A stretch of 5,821 bases of DNA from JAZBPO01 sp036351675 (GCA_036351675.1 JAZBPO010000364.1:1-5821), one strand, 5' to 3'. Shown: positions 1-5,821, counted from the first letter of the stretch. Made by a program: numbers and translations. The notes: a model not told the origin generated them from the letters alone.

Positions 1-1
1 G

Positions 2-310
2 GCAGCGGCAGCGGCCAACGAGACTGCAGAGGCGCCCGCGGCGGCCTCAGGCGGCGAGGGCTACCTCGCGCCCTGGATCGACAGCGCCGAGTGCACGGCC
101 TGCGACGAATGCATCCGCATCAACGATCGCATGTTCGCCTACGACGACAGCGGCAAGGCTTTCCTCAAGGACCCCGAGGCCGGCCCCTACAAGGACCTGG
201 TCCGGGCCGCCGAGAAGTGCACCGCCCGCGTCATCCACCCCGGCCTGCCGCGCGACCGCGACGGCAAGGACACGGCGAAGTGGATCAAGCGGGGCGAGAA
301 GTACAACTGA
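2..310 (+). CDS. C-terminal ferredoxin domain of a larger protein, probably a 2-oxoacid:ferredoxin oxidoreductase (5' end outside window)
   Basis: Partial gene; the reading frame is open from the window edge to a TGA at 308-310, giving the last 102 residues. The visible part begins with an Ala/Glu/Pro-rich linker (about residues 1-20 of the fragment), followed by a compact domain with CTACDEC (Cys31, Cys34, Cys37) and a fourth Cys73 in EKCTARVIHPG. The spacing C-x2-C-x2-C-x35-C fits one Fe-S cluster of ferredoxin type, most likely [4Fe-4S]. A lysine-rich tail follows. The linker suggests the domain is appended to a larger enzyme. From memory, this sequence style occurs at the C terminus of long fused pyruvate/2-oxoacid:ferredoxin oxidoreductases of proteobacteria, but the catalytic part is outside the window, so that identity is inference. 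Its stop codon shares one base with the rnfC start, so the two are co-translated and the domain may hand electrons to the Rnf complex. It is not RnfB-like. The Fe-S domain call is firm; the parent enzyme is not. Confidence 0.7.
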   Translation, partial: AAAAANETAEAPAAASGGEGYLAPWIDSAECTACDECIRINDRMFAYDDSGKAFLKDPEAGPYKDLVRAAEKCTARVIHPGLPRDRDGKDTAKWIKRGEKYN

Positions 311-1632
311 TGGCGCGCCTGCCCACCTTTCCGCACGGCATCCATCCGCCGACGCACAAGGCGGACACGGAGGCGGCGCGGATCCATCAGTTCCCCTTCG
401 CGCCGGTGCTGGAGATTCCCTTCCAGCAGCACACGGGCGCGCCGGCGCGGCCCGTCGTGCGCGAGGGTCAGGAGGTGCAGCGCGGGCAGCTGATCGCCGA
501 GCCGGACGGGGAGCTGTCCGTTGCCATGCACGCCTCGGCGAGCGGCGTGATCCGGCGCATCGGCCTCATGCCGAGCGCCACCGGCGCCATGGTCGAGGGC
601 GCCTGGCTCGTGCCCCATCCGTCGTCCACGCAGGAGATCGCCGAGGGCCGTCCCTGCGAACTCGAGCGCGCGAGCCCGGAGGAGATCCTCGAGGCGATCC
701 GCATGGCGGGCATCGTCGGACTCGGCGGCGCGGCCTTCCCCACGCACGTGAAGCTGCGCATCCCGGACGACACCCGCGTCGACACGCTCGTGGTCAACGG
801 CGCCGAATGCGAGCCCTATCTCACGGCCGATCACCGCGTGATGCTCGAGCACGCGGACGATGTCATGACCGGCATCGGCTACGTGCGCAAGGCGACGGGC
901 GTGGAGCGCGCCCTCATCGGCGTCGAGGACAACAAGCGCGACGCGGCCGCGGCACTCGAGGCGGCGGCACCGGCCGACGGCTCCGTGCGCGTGCAGCGCG
1001 TCGCCGTGAAGTATCCGCAGGGCGCCGAGAAGACGCTGATCCGCACGCTCCTCGGCCGCGTCGTGCCCACCGGGAGCCTGCCGTCCGCCGTCGGCTGCGT
1101 CGTCGTCAACGTCTCGACGCTCGCCGAGATCGGCCGCCTGCTGCCCCGCGGTCAGGGCATCCAGGAGCGCGTGCTGACCATCGCCGGTTCAGCGGTCGAA
1201 CGCCGCGGCAACTACCGCGTCCCCATCGGCACGCCGCTGCGCTACGCGCTCGAGCAGGCCGGCCTGCGCGAGGACGTGAGCCGGGTCTTCCTCGGCGGAC
1301 CCATGATGGGGACGGCGCTGGCGAGCCTCGACGTGCCGATTACCAAGGGCACCACGGGCTTCGTGGCACTCACGGATCCGGAGCTGCGCAGCGAGAAGCG
1401 CGTGTTCCCCTGCATCGGCTGCGGCTACTGCGTCGACGCCTGCCCGCAGTTCCTGAACCCGGCGCGCCTCGGCCTCCTCGCTCGCAACGGCGAATACAAG
1501 GAGATGGCCGAGGCCCATCGCCTCGCGGACTGCTTCGAGTGCGGCGCCTGCACCTGGGTGTGCCCCTCGCATCTTCCGCTCGTGCAGTCCTTCCGCAGCG
1601 CCAAGGCCGCGCTGAAGCGAGTCCCCGCGTGA
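310..1632 (+). CDS. rnfC: Rnf complex subunit RnfC (NAD(H)/FMN and two [4Fe-4S] clusters)
   Basis: Cytoplasmic peripheral subunit of the Rnf complex, 440 residues, the compact length of clostridial-type RnfC rather than the long enterobacterial form with a C-terminal repeat extension. The N terminus has the family-type motif FPHGIHPP (residues 7-14), where FxGGxHPP is usual. The glycine-rich GLGGAAFP (137-144), NGAECEP (163-169) and KYPQGAEKT (234-242) belong to the NuoF-like fold that binds FMN and NAD(H). Two classical 4Fe-4S motifs close the protein: CIGCGYCVDACP (Cys368, 371, 374, 378) and CFECGACTWVCP (Cys408, 411, 414, 418). In the family this subunit exchanges hydride with NAD(H) and passes electrons through its clusters to the other subunits. 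The ATG at 310 is chosen because homology begins directly after it and it overlaps the preceding stop (TGATG). The frame is open further upstream, but that part is a shadow of the preceding gene. The ribosome site is weak (purine-rich 293-302), consistent with translational coupling. Confidence 0.96.
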   Translation: MARLPTFPHGIHPPTHKADTEAARIHQFPFAPVLEIPFQQHTGAPARPVVREGQEVQRGQLIAEPDGELSVAMHASASGVIRRIGLMPSATGAMVEGAWLVPHPSSTQEIAEGRPCELERASPEEILEAIRMAGIVGLGGAAFPTHVKLRIPDDTRVDTLVVNGAECEPYLTADHRVMLEHADDVMTGIGYVRKATGVERALIGVEDNKRDAAAALEAAAPADGSVRVQRVAVKYPQGAEKTLIRTLLGRVVPTGSLPSAVGCVVVNVSTLAEIGRLLPRGQGIQERVLTIAGSAVERRGNYRVPIGTPLRYALEQAGLREDVSRVFLGGPMMGTALASLDVPITKGTTGFVALTDPELRSEKRVFPCIGCGYCVDACPQFLNPARLGLLARNGEYKEMAEAHRLADCFECGACTWVCPSHLPLVQSFRSAKAALKRVPA

Positions 1633-2627
1633 GCCGCGGCGCGATCCTCACGATCGGCGCGTCGCCGCACGTCGCGAGCGGGCACAGCGTCGAGCTCATC
1701 ATGCGCAGCGTCGTCTACGCGCTGCTGCCCGCCTGTCTCTTCGCCGTGTACCTCTACGGCCTCGCGGCACTGCTGATCCTGCTGACGGCCACGGCGAGCT
1801 GCGTGGCGACGGAGCACTGGCTCGGCCGCCGGCAGGGCCGGACCACGGTGGACGACTGGTCCGCGGTGATCACCGGCGTGCTCTACGGGCTGACCCTGCC
1901 GCCGTCCCTGCCGCTGTGGATGGTGGCCCTCGGCGGCTTCGTCGGCGTCGGCCTCGGCAAGAGTCTGTTCGGCGGCCTCGGCTTCAACGCCTTCAATCCG
2001 GCGCTGGTCGGGCGCGCCTTCCTGCAGGCCGCCTTCCCGGCGGCCATGACCACCTGGGCGCCGGCCCTCGAGGCGACGCGCTTCGCGACGCTGCCGTCCT
2101 CGCTCCTGACCGTCCCCTTCGCGCGCCCGAGCTACGACGCCGTCACCGGCCCGACACCGCTTTCGAGCATGAAGTTCGAGCAGCAGTTCGAGGTCACGCC
2201 GGAGCTCCTGCTCGGCCTCCACGGCGGATCGCTCGGCGAGTCCGGCGCCCTGCTCATCCTCGCCGGCGGCGCCTGGCTCGCCTGGCGCAACATGCTGAAC
2301 TGGCGCATTCCGGTCGCGATCCTCGCCACCGTCGCCAGCTCGAGCCTGCTCGGCAACCTGCTCGACCCGGCCGTCTATCCCGGCCCCCTGTACATGCTGT
2401 TCTCAGGCGGCCTCATGCTGGGTGCCGTGTTCATGGCCACGGACATGGTCGCCTCGCCGATCACCCATCGCGGCGCCGTCGTCTACGGCGTGTTGATCGG
2501 GGCGCTGATCGTGGTGATCCGCTTCTGGGGCGGCATGCCCGAGGGCGTCATGTACGCGATCCTGCTCGCGAACGCCGTCTCGCCGCACATCGACGCCCAT
2601 TTCCAGCCGCGGATGCGCGCGCCATGA
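1629..2627 (+). CDS. rnfD: Rnf complex membrane subunit RnfD (covalent-FMN subunit, NqrB family)
   Basis: Polytopic membrane protein of 332 residues, homologous to NqrB. GTG at 1629 is taken as the start: it overlaps the rnfC stop (GTGA) and puts the conserved SPH motif at residues 12-14. The next in-frame ATG (1701) would delete that motif. The chain is strongly hydrophobic, with about nine or ten membrane spans, for example around residues 28-62, 83-115, 200-235 and 245-320. Conserved family blocks are visible: FNAFNPALVGRAF, MATDMVASPI near the C-terminal third, and NAVSPHID near the end. RnfD normally carries FMN ester-linked to a Thr in an S/T-G-A-T-P-L motif; here it reads D170-A-V-T-G-P-T176-P-L, with Pro in place of Ala before the candidate Thr176. 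The flavinyl transferase (ApbE) needed for attachment is not in the window. No strong Shine-Dalgarno is present (GAAGCGAG at 1614-1621), so translation probably depends on coupling to rnfC. Identity is secure; the flavin site variant is noted separately. Confidence 0.95.
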   Translation: MSRGAILTIGASPHVASGHSVELIMRSVVYALLPACLFAVYLYGLAALLILLTATASCVATEHWLGRRQGRTTVDDWSAVITGVLYGLTLPPSLPLWMVALGGFVGVGLGKSLFGGLGFNAFNPALVGRAFLQAAFPAAMTTWAPALEATRFATLPSSLLTVPFARPSYDAVTGPTPLSSMKFEQQFEVTPELLLGLHGGSLGESGALLILAGGAWLAWRNMLNWRIPVAILATVASSSLLGNLLDPAVYPGPLYMLFSGGLMLGAVFMATDMVASPITHRGAVVYGVLIGALIVVIRFWGGMPEGVMYAILLANAVSPHIDAHFQPRMRAP

Positions 2628-3340
2628 GCAGCGGAGCCGCCGACGTGATCGCCACGGATCGGAGCACGGCGCCGCCCTGGCCCGCCTATCGCGCGCTCGT
2701 TGGCCTCGGCCTGGCGTGCGCCCTGCTCATCGTCGGCGTGTTCATCGCCACGCTCGCGCCGATCGCGGAGAACCGCGCCGCGCGCCTCGGCGCGGCCGTC
2801 CTCGAGGTGCTGCCCGGATCGGCGACCTTCCGACCCATCGCCTTCCTGGACGGCAGCTGGCAGGCCGCCGGCGAGCGCACCGCGGACGCCTGGGCCGCCT
2901 TCGACGACGCCGGAGCCTTCGTCGGTGTGGCCCTGACCGGCGCGGGCATGGGCTACGCGGACACGATCGAGGTGCTCTACGGCTACGCGCCCGAGCGCCA
3001 GCGCATCGTCGGCATGCGCGTGCTGCAGACGCGGGAGACGCCGGGGCTCGGCGACAAGATCATGACGCACCCGAGCTTCCTCGCATCCGTCTCCGATCTG
3101 GACGTCCGCCTCGACGCGGACGGATCGTCCCTGCGCCATCCGATCGTCGCCGTGAAGGAGGGCACGCGGACCGAGGCTTGGCAGATCGACGGCATCACCG
3201 GCGCCACCATCTCCTCCGTGGCCGTCGCGGACCTGCTGCAGGCGAGCGCCGAGCGCCATCTGCCCTCCCTGCACGCGCAGCGGCAGCGCATCGCTTCGCT
3301 CGAAGCGCCGGAGACTCCGGAAGGGAGAGAGTCGCCGTGA
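2624..3340 (+). CDS. rnfG: Rnf complex subunit RnfG (covalent-FMN, single membrane anchor)
   Basis: FMN-binding subunit of the Rnf complex, 238 residues, NqrC/RnfG family. About 20 polar residues come first, then one transmembrane helix (roughly residues 24-46, rich in Leu, Ala, Val and Gly), then a soluble domain that in the family lies on the outer face of the membrane. The domain contains the conserved ETPGLGDK (138-145) and the flavinylation motif D189-G-I-T-G-A-T195-I-S-S. Thr195, the T of TGAT, is the expected attachment site for FMN through a phosphoester bond. RnfG passes electrons between RnfD and the membrane core. The ATG at 2624 overlaps the rnfD stop (ATGA), which fixes the start; there is little Shine-Dalgarno signal, so coupling to rnfD is likely. 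The C terminus after about residue 220 is charged and probably disordered. I see no missing conserved residue. Confidence 0.95.
   Translation: MSSGAADVIATDRSTAPPWPAYRALVGLGLACALLIVGVFIATLAPIAENRAARLGAAVLEVLPGSATFRPIAFLDGSWQAAGERTADAWAAFDDAGAFVGVALTGAGMGYADTIEVLYGYAPERQRIVGMRVLQTRETPGLGDKIMTHPSFLASVSDLDVRLDADGSSLRHPIVAVKEGTRTEAWQIDGITGATISSVAVADLLQASAERHLPSLHAQRQRIASLEAPETPEGRESP
3321..3329 (+). promoter_or_regulatory. Ribosome binding site supporting the GTG start of rnfE
   Basis: The purine run AAGGGAGAG ends seven bases before the GTG at 3337 and lies inside the rnfG coding sequence. It supports GTG over later in-frame ATG codons (for example 3418), which would remove the conserved ENPV block. 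Confidence 0.6.
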
Positions 3341-3978
3341 AGAAGGACGTGACGCTCACGGGCGAGTTCACGAAGGGGCTGTGGGTCGAGAACCCGGTGT
3401 TCGTCCGGGTCCTCGCCATGTGCCCGGTCCTCGCCGTCACCAATTCGTGCATGAACGGCCTGACCATGGGCCTCGCCTCGCTGTTCGTGCTCACGGCCTC
3501 GAACATGCTCGTGGCCATGCTGCGCCGGTGGATCCCCCATCAGGTGCGCATCGCCTGCTTCGTGCTGATCATCGCCACCTTCGTGACCATCGTGGACTAC
3601 GCGATCCAGGCGATCAGCCTCGAACTGCACCAGAACCTCGGCGCCTTCATCTCCCTGATCGTCGCCAACTGCCTGATCCTGTCGCGGGCCGAGGCCTTCG
3701 CGGCGCGCAACACGGTGCTGCGCTCCACCCTCGACGGCCTCGGCATGGGCGTCGGCTTCCTGATCGCGCTGCTGGCCATGAGCGCCGTGCGTGAACTGCT
3801 CGGCGCCGGCGCCCTGTTCGGCGTCCAGGTCATGCCGGACAGCTTCGAGCCCTGGATCGTGATGGTGCTGCCGGGCGGGGGCTTCTTCACGCTCGGCCTC
3901 TGGCTGCTGCTGTTCAACTGGCTGCGCCAACGCCGCGAAGCCGCCGAGGCGCAGGGCGGGGAGGTGGTGCCGTCATGA
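3337..3978 (+). CDS. rnfE: Rnf complex membrane core subunit RnfE (NqrD family)
   Basis: Integral membrane protein of 213 residues with about six helices, homologous to NqrD and paralogous to RnfA with inverted topology. Key blocks are ENPVFVRVLAMCPVLAVTNS at the N terminus and IVANCLILSRAEAFA in the middle. The two conserved cysteines, Cys29 (MCP) and Cys112 (ANC), sit at the half-helix positions that, with the matching pair of RnfA, hold the intramembrane [2Fe-2S] cluster known from structures of Rnf and Nqr. It helps carry electrons across the membrane in step with ion movement. GTG at 3337 is chosen because it overlaps the rnfG stop (GTGA), has a good upstream ribosome site at 3321-3329, and gives the usual short N terminus before the conserved GLWxENPV motif. 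The C terminus is a short charged cytoplasmic tail. Whether Na+ or H+ is moved cannot be told from the sequence. Confidence 0.95.
   Translation: MKKDVTLTGEFTKGLWVENPVFVRVLAMCPVLAVTNSCMNGLTMGLASLFVLTASNMLVAMLRRWIPHQVRIACFVLIIATFVTIVDYAIQAISLELHQNLGAFISLIVANCLILSRAEAFAARNTVLRSTLDGLGMGVGFLIALLAMSAVRELLGAGALFGVQVMPDSFEPWIVMVLPGGGFFTLGLWLLLFNWLRQRREAAEAQGGEVVPS
3958..3964 (+). promoter_or_regulatory. Ribosome binding site of rnfA
   Basis: GGGGAGG lies inside the 3' end of rnfE, ten bases before the ATG at 3975. Spacing is slightly long but acceptable, and translational coupling through the ATGA overlap probably adds to it. Confidence 0.5.
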
Positions 3979-4553
3979 ACGAGTCCCTGTTCCAGATCTT
4001 CGTGAACGCCTGCCTGATCAACAACTTCGTGCTCGCCTACTTCCTCGGCATCTGCCCCTTCCTGGGCGTGTCGGGGAACCTCGCGACGGCGGTGCGCATG
4101 GGCGTGGCCGTATGCTTCGTGATGCTCGTCGCCGCCGTGAGCGCCTGGTGCGTGAACCTGCTGCTCGTCGGTCTCGGCGCCGAATTCCTGCGCCTGATCG
4201 CCTACATCCTGGTGATCGCCTCGACCGTGCAGTTCGTCGAGATGGTCGTGAAGAAGACGAGTCCCGCCCTGTTCCGCGCCCTCGGCATCTTCCTGCCGCT
4301 GATCACCACCAACTGCGCGATCCTCGGCCTGACCCTGTTCCAGACCAACCGCGGCTATGCCCTCGCGGAGACCGTCGTGTACGCCCTCGGCGCCGGTGCG
4401 GGCTTCACCTTCGCGCTCGTGCTGATGGCAGGCATCCGTCAGAAGCTCGCGCTCGCCGAGGTGCCCGACGTCGTCCAGGGCACGGCCATCACGCTGCTGA
4501 TCGCCGGCATCCTGTCCATGAGCTTCATGGGCTTCGCCGGGCTCGGGACCTGA
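3975..4553 (+). CDS. rnfA: Rnf complex membrane core subunit RnfA (NqrE family)
   Basis: Integral membrane protein of 192 residues, the usual RnfA length, with about six transmembrane helices and little outside the membrane. Recognised by NNFVLAYFLGICPFLGVSGN at the N terminus and LITTNCAILGLTLFQ in the centre. Cys27 (ICP) and Cys114 (TNC) match the conserved pair that, together with Cys29 and Cys112 of RnfE, binds the [2Fe-2S] cluster in the middle of the membrane. The start ATG at 3975 overlaps the rnfE stop (ATGA) and is preceded by a purine-rich ribosome site (3958-3964). It is the last Rnf subunit in the window. In operons with this C-D-G-E-A order, rnfB normally follows here; instead the next gene encodes an FNR-like reductase. 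RnfA and RnfE share the same fold and spacing of the Cys motifs, as expected from an ancient duplication. Confidence 0.96.
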   Translation: MNESLFQIFVNACLINNFVLAYFLGICPFLGVSGNLATAVRMGVAVCFVMLVAAVSAWCVNLLLVGLGAEFLRLIAYILVIASTVQFVEMVVKKTSPALFRALGIFLPLITTNCAILGLTLFQTNRGYALAETVVYALGAGAGFTFALVLMAGIRQKLALAEVPDVVQGTAITLLIAGILSMSFMGFAGLGT

Positions 4554-4558
4554 GGAGG
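4553..4558 (+). promoter_or_regulatory. Strong ribosome binding site of the FNR-like gene
   Basis: AGGAGG lies in GAGGAGGG (4552-4559), which overlaps the rnfA stop codon, five bases before the ATG at 4564. It is the best Shine-Dalgarno in the window and gives this gene its own translation initiation, unlike the overlapping rnf genes. It also decides the ATG at 4564 as the start. Confidence 0.8.
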
Positions 4559-4563
4559 GTTCG

Positions 4564-5421
4564 ATGAGACTCGAGGACTACGACACGAGCCGCCGCTTTC
4601 CGGCGACCGTCGAGGCCAGCACGCGGCTCACGGCGGAAGGCAATGGGGAGGAGATCCGCGAGCTGGAACTGAGCCTGCCCGTGGCCCTCGACGCGGAGGT
4701 GGGCCAGAGCGTCGGCCTGATCCTCGAGGGCCCCTTCGATGCGCCCGGCGAGGCCGTGAAGCTCGGCCACCGCAGGCACTTCCGCCTCTACACGATCGCC
4801 GATCTGCCGGAGGCGAACCGGATCCGCATCTGCGTCATGCGCTGTGGCTACGTCGACGACTACAGCGGCGAGGCCTATCCAGGCATCGCCTCCTCGCGGC
4901 TCTGCGACGCACGGGTCGGAGAGCAGTTCACCCTGTCCGGGCCCTTCGGCCTGCCCTGGACGCTCCCCGACGACGAGTCGGCCGATCTCGTCTTCATCGG
5001 CGCCGGGACCGGCGTCGCGCCCTTCCGCGCCCTCACGCGACGCATGGTCCGGGACCGCGGCAGCTGGGCGGGCCACGTCTGGCTGCTGCAGTTCGCGCGC
5101 ACGCGCCCGGACCTCTTCTACACGGACGAGCTGCGGGGGCTCCTCGAGGGCCTCACGGGGCCGGACGGCTTCCAGATCACCACGGCCGTCAGCCCGCGGC
5201 CGCACTTCGGCGAGGCGCCCGGCCTGGAGCAGGCCCTTCAGGCCTGGCCGCGCCTCGGAGACGTCGTCGGTTCCGAGACGGGCACGCTCTACGTCGCCGG
5301 CTACTCGGGGCTGCTGGCGCGCCTCGACGACGCCATCGCCGCCATGCTCGGCGACGCGGACTGGCCGGGCACGAAGGCCGCCCTGCAGGACGCAGGTCGC
5401 TGGCAGGAACTCATCTACTGA
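4564..5421 (+). CDS. Plant-type ferredoxin-NAD(P)+ reductase-like flavoprotein (FAD)
   Basis: Soluble flavoprotein of 285 residues with the two-domain FNR fold: an N-terminal FAD barrel (about 1-135) and a C-terminal NAD(P) domain (about 140-285). Visible motifs are R74-L-Y-T-I-A (FAD binding), a block running from C90 to GIASSRLCD (107-115) equivalent to plant GVCSNFLCD, GAGTGVAPFR (146-155, pyridine nucleotide binding), and YVAGYSGL (243-250). It ends in an aromatic Tyr285, as plant-type enzymes do to stack on the flavin. There is no [2Fe-2S] domain and no membrane anchor, so it is not NqrF or a complete BoxA-type reductase. Family function is electron transfer between ferredoxin and NAD(P)H. 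Several plant-enzyme active-site and 2'-phosphate pocket residues differ, so NADP specificity should not be assumed. It starts 10 bases after rnfA with a strong Shine-Dalgarno and occupies the place where rnfB is expected, suggesting a role with the Rnf complex or its ferredoxin. The fold is sure; substrate and partner are inferred. Confidence 0.88.
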   Translation: MRLEDYDTSRRFPATVEASTRLTAEGNGEEIRELELSLPVALDAEVGQSVGLILEGPFDAPGEAVKLGHRRHFRLYTIADLPEANRIRICVMRCGYVDDYSGEAYPGIASSRLCDARVGEQFTLSGPFGLPWTLPDDESADLVFIGAGTGVAPFRALTRRMVRDRGSWAGHVWLLQFARTRPDLFYTDELRGLLEGLTGPDGFQITTAVSPRPHFGEAPGLEQALQAWPRLGDVVGSETGTLYVAGYSGLLARLDDAIAAMLGDADWPGTKAALQDAGRWQELIY

Positions 5422-5449
5422 CGCCCGCAGCGGCCCGGGGGCAGAGTCC

Positions 5450-5821
5450 CTGCGCCGACGCGCGACAAAGTGGGCGAAGGTCCTGCTCACCGCCGGCGCC
5501 CTGTTCTGCTTCGTCGCCGTCCCGGGACCCTTCACGCAGGCACTGCCGCCGGTGCCAGCGCTGCTGCTCGCCTGTGCCGCCTTCGGCGCACGGGGGCACA
5601 CGGTGACCGCTCTGCCGAACACCTTTCTCGTCTGCCTGCCCTCTATCTCGCCCCGACCCGCGGCATGGAAATGCTCCAGCAGGCGCCCGGTCTGGTTCCG
5701 TTCATGCTGGGGCGGGTCATGGCCGCGCTGCTCGGCCCGGCGCTCGGTGCCCGGCGGCCGCCTCCGGGGCCGGGCCCGGAAGGCACCGGCGATCAGGAAC
5801 CGCCACCCGCCACCTCGCGCC
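5450..5821 (+). pseudogene. Possible frame-disrupted small membrane protein, cut by the window end
   Basis: Not recognised. Frame ≡2 (mod 3) from about 5450 to 5640 encodes a basic stretch (SLRRRATKWAK) followed by two hydrophobic segments, LLTAGALFCFVAV (about 5483-5521) and VPALLLACAAFG (about 5550-5587), then TALPNTFLVCLP. After about 5638 this frame turns into Arg/Cys/Trp-rich text, while frame ≡1 becomes protein-like: ALYLAPTRGMEML, then LVPFMLGRVMAALLG and a Pro/Gly-rich tail open to the window end. The two parts together read like one small membrane protein with a one-base frame change near 5632-5640. No ATG, GTG or TTG start is visible near the beginning of the first part; CTG at 5450 is the only nearby candidate and is weak. 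Alternatives: a sequencing error in an intact gene, two overlapping genes, or a decayed gene. No terminator is seen between the reductase stop and this region. Confidence 0.3.

Noticed and set aside
91..309. Upstream extension of the RnfC frame to an ATG at 91.
   Set aside because: The extension is Arg/His/Pro-rich shadow text of the ferredoxin-domain gene; family similarity begins right after the ATG at 310.
2..310. Could this fragment be the C terminus of RnfB, which would complete the Rnf complex?
   Set aside because: RnfB ends in two CxxCxxCxxxCP clusters. This fragment has a single C-x2-C-x2-C-x35-C set after an Ala-rich linker and lacks the second cluster and the CP ending.
807..1628. 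Upstream extension of the RnfD frame to an ATG at 807.
   Set aside because: It lies wholly within rnfC and is Arg-rich shadow sequence; the SPH motif places the true start at GTG 1629.
310..4553. Operon as Na+-translocating NADH:quinone oxidoreductase (Nqr).
   Set aside because: The first subunit is RnfC with two 4Fe-4S motifs, not NqrA, and the reductase lacks the [2Fe-2S] domain and N-terminal anchor of NqrF.
4525..5622. Long open frame on the minus strand (365 codons) opposite the FNR-like gene.
   Set aside because: High G+C content leaves antisense frames open; its composition is Arg/Ala/Gly/Asp-rich without any motif, and the plus strand holds a convincing FNR.
5749..5775. GC-rich inverted repeat (GCCCGG ... 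CCGGGC) as a terminator.
   Set aside because: The stem is only about six base pairs, there is no T-run after it, and it falls in an open reading frame of very high G+C where such repeats occur by chance.
5665..5821. ATG at 5665 as the start of a separate small gene.
   Set aside because: No Shine-Dalgarno precedes it, and the protein-like text of this frame already begins upstream at about 5638, which fits better with a frame change in one gene.

Overview
The window is a single plus-strand operon from a G+C-rich bacterium (roughly two thirds or more G+C by eye, with G/C-dominated third codon positions). It encodes five of the six core subunits of an Rnf complex, the membrane-bound, ion-translocating ferredoxin:NAD+ oxidoreductase. 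A high-GC proteobacterium is my best guess, from codon usage and protein style; the sequence does not fix the taxon. I see no mobile element, RNA gene or CRISPR array.

Layout: positions 2-310 are the 3' end of a gene whose product ends in an Ala-rich linker and a one-cluster ferredoxin domain, probably the tail of a large 2-oxoacid:ferredoxin oxidoreductase-like protein. Next come rnfC (310-1632), rnfD (1629-2627), rnfG (2624-3340), rnfE (3337-3978) and rnfA (3975-4553). Each of these starts inside the stop codon of the gene before it (1- or 4-base overlaps). After a 10-base gap with a strong Shine-Dalgarno sequence comes a soluble plant-type FAD/NAD(P)H ferredoxin reductase (4564-5421). The last 400 bases hold traces of a small hydrophobic protein whose reading appears to change frame near 5632-5640.

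How the parts may work together: RnfC (FMN, NAD(H), two [4Fe-4S]) is the cytoplasmic module. RnfA and RnfE form the membrane core with one conserved Cys pair each, which in the family hold an intramembrane [2Fe-2S] cluster. RnfD and RnfG carry the candidate threonines for covalent FMN. The gene order C-D-G-E-A is that of clostridial-type Rnf operons, not the A-B-C-D-G-E order of E. coli rsx. In that order rnfB, the ferredoxin-accepting subunit, should follow rnfA, but the FNR-like reductase is there instead.

The most interesting points are therefore: an Rnf cassette without RnfB in view, flanked by a ferredoxin-domain protein and an FNR; an FNR with altered active-site and NADP-pocket residues; a proline substitution in the RnfD flavinylation motif; and a possible repeat-contraction frameshift downstream.
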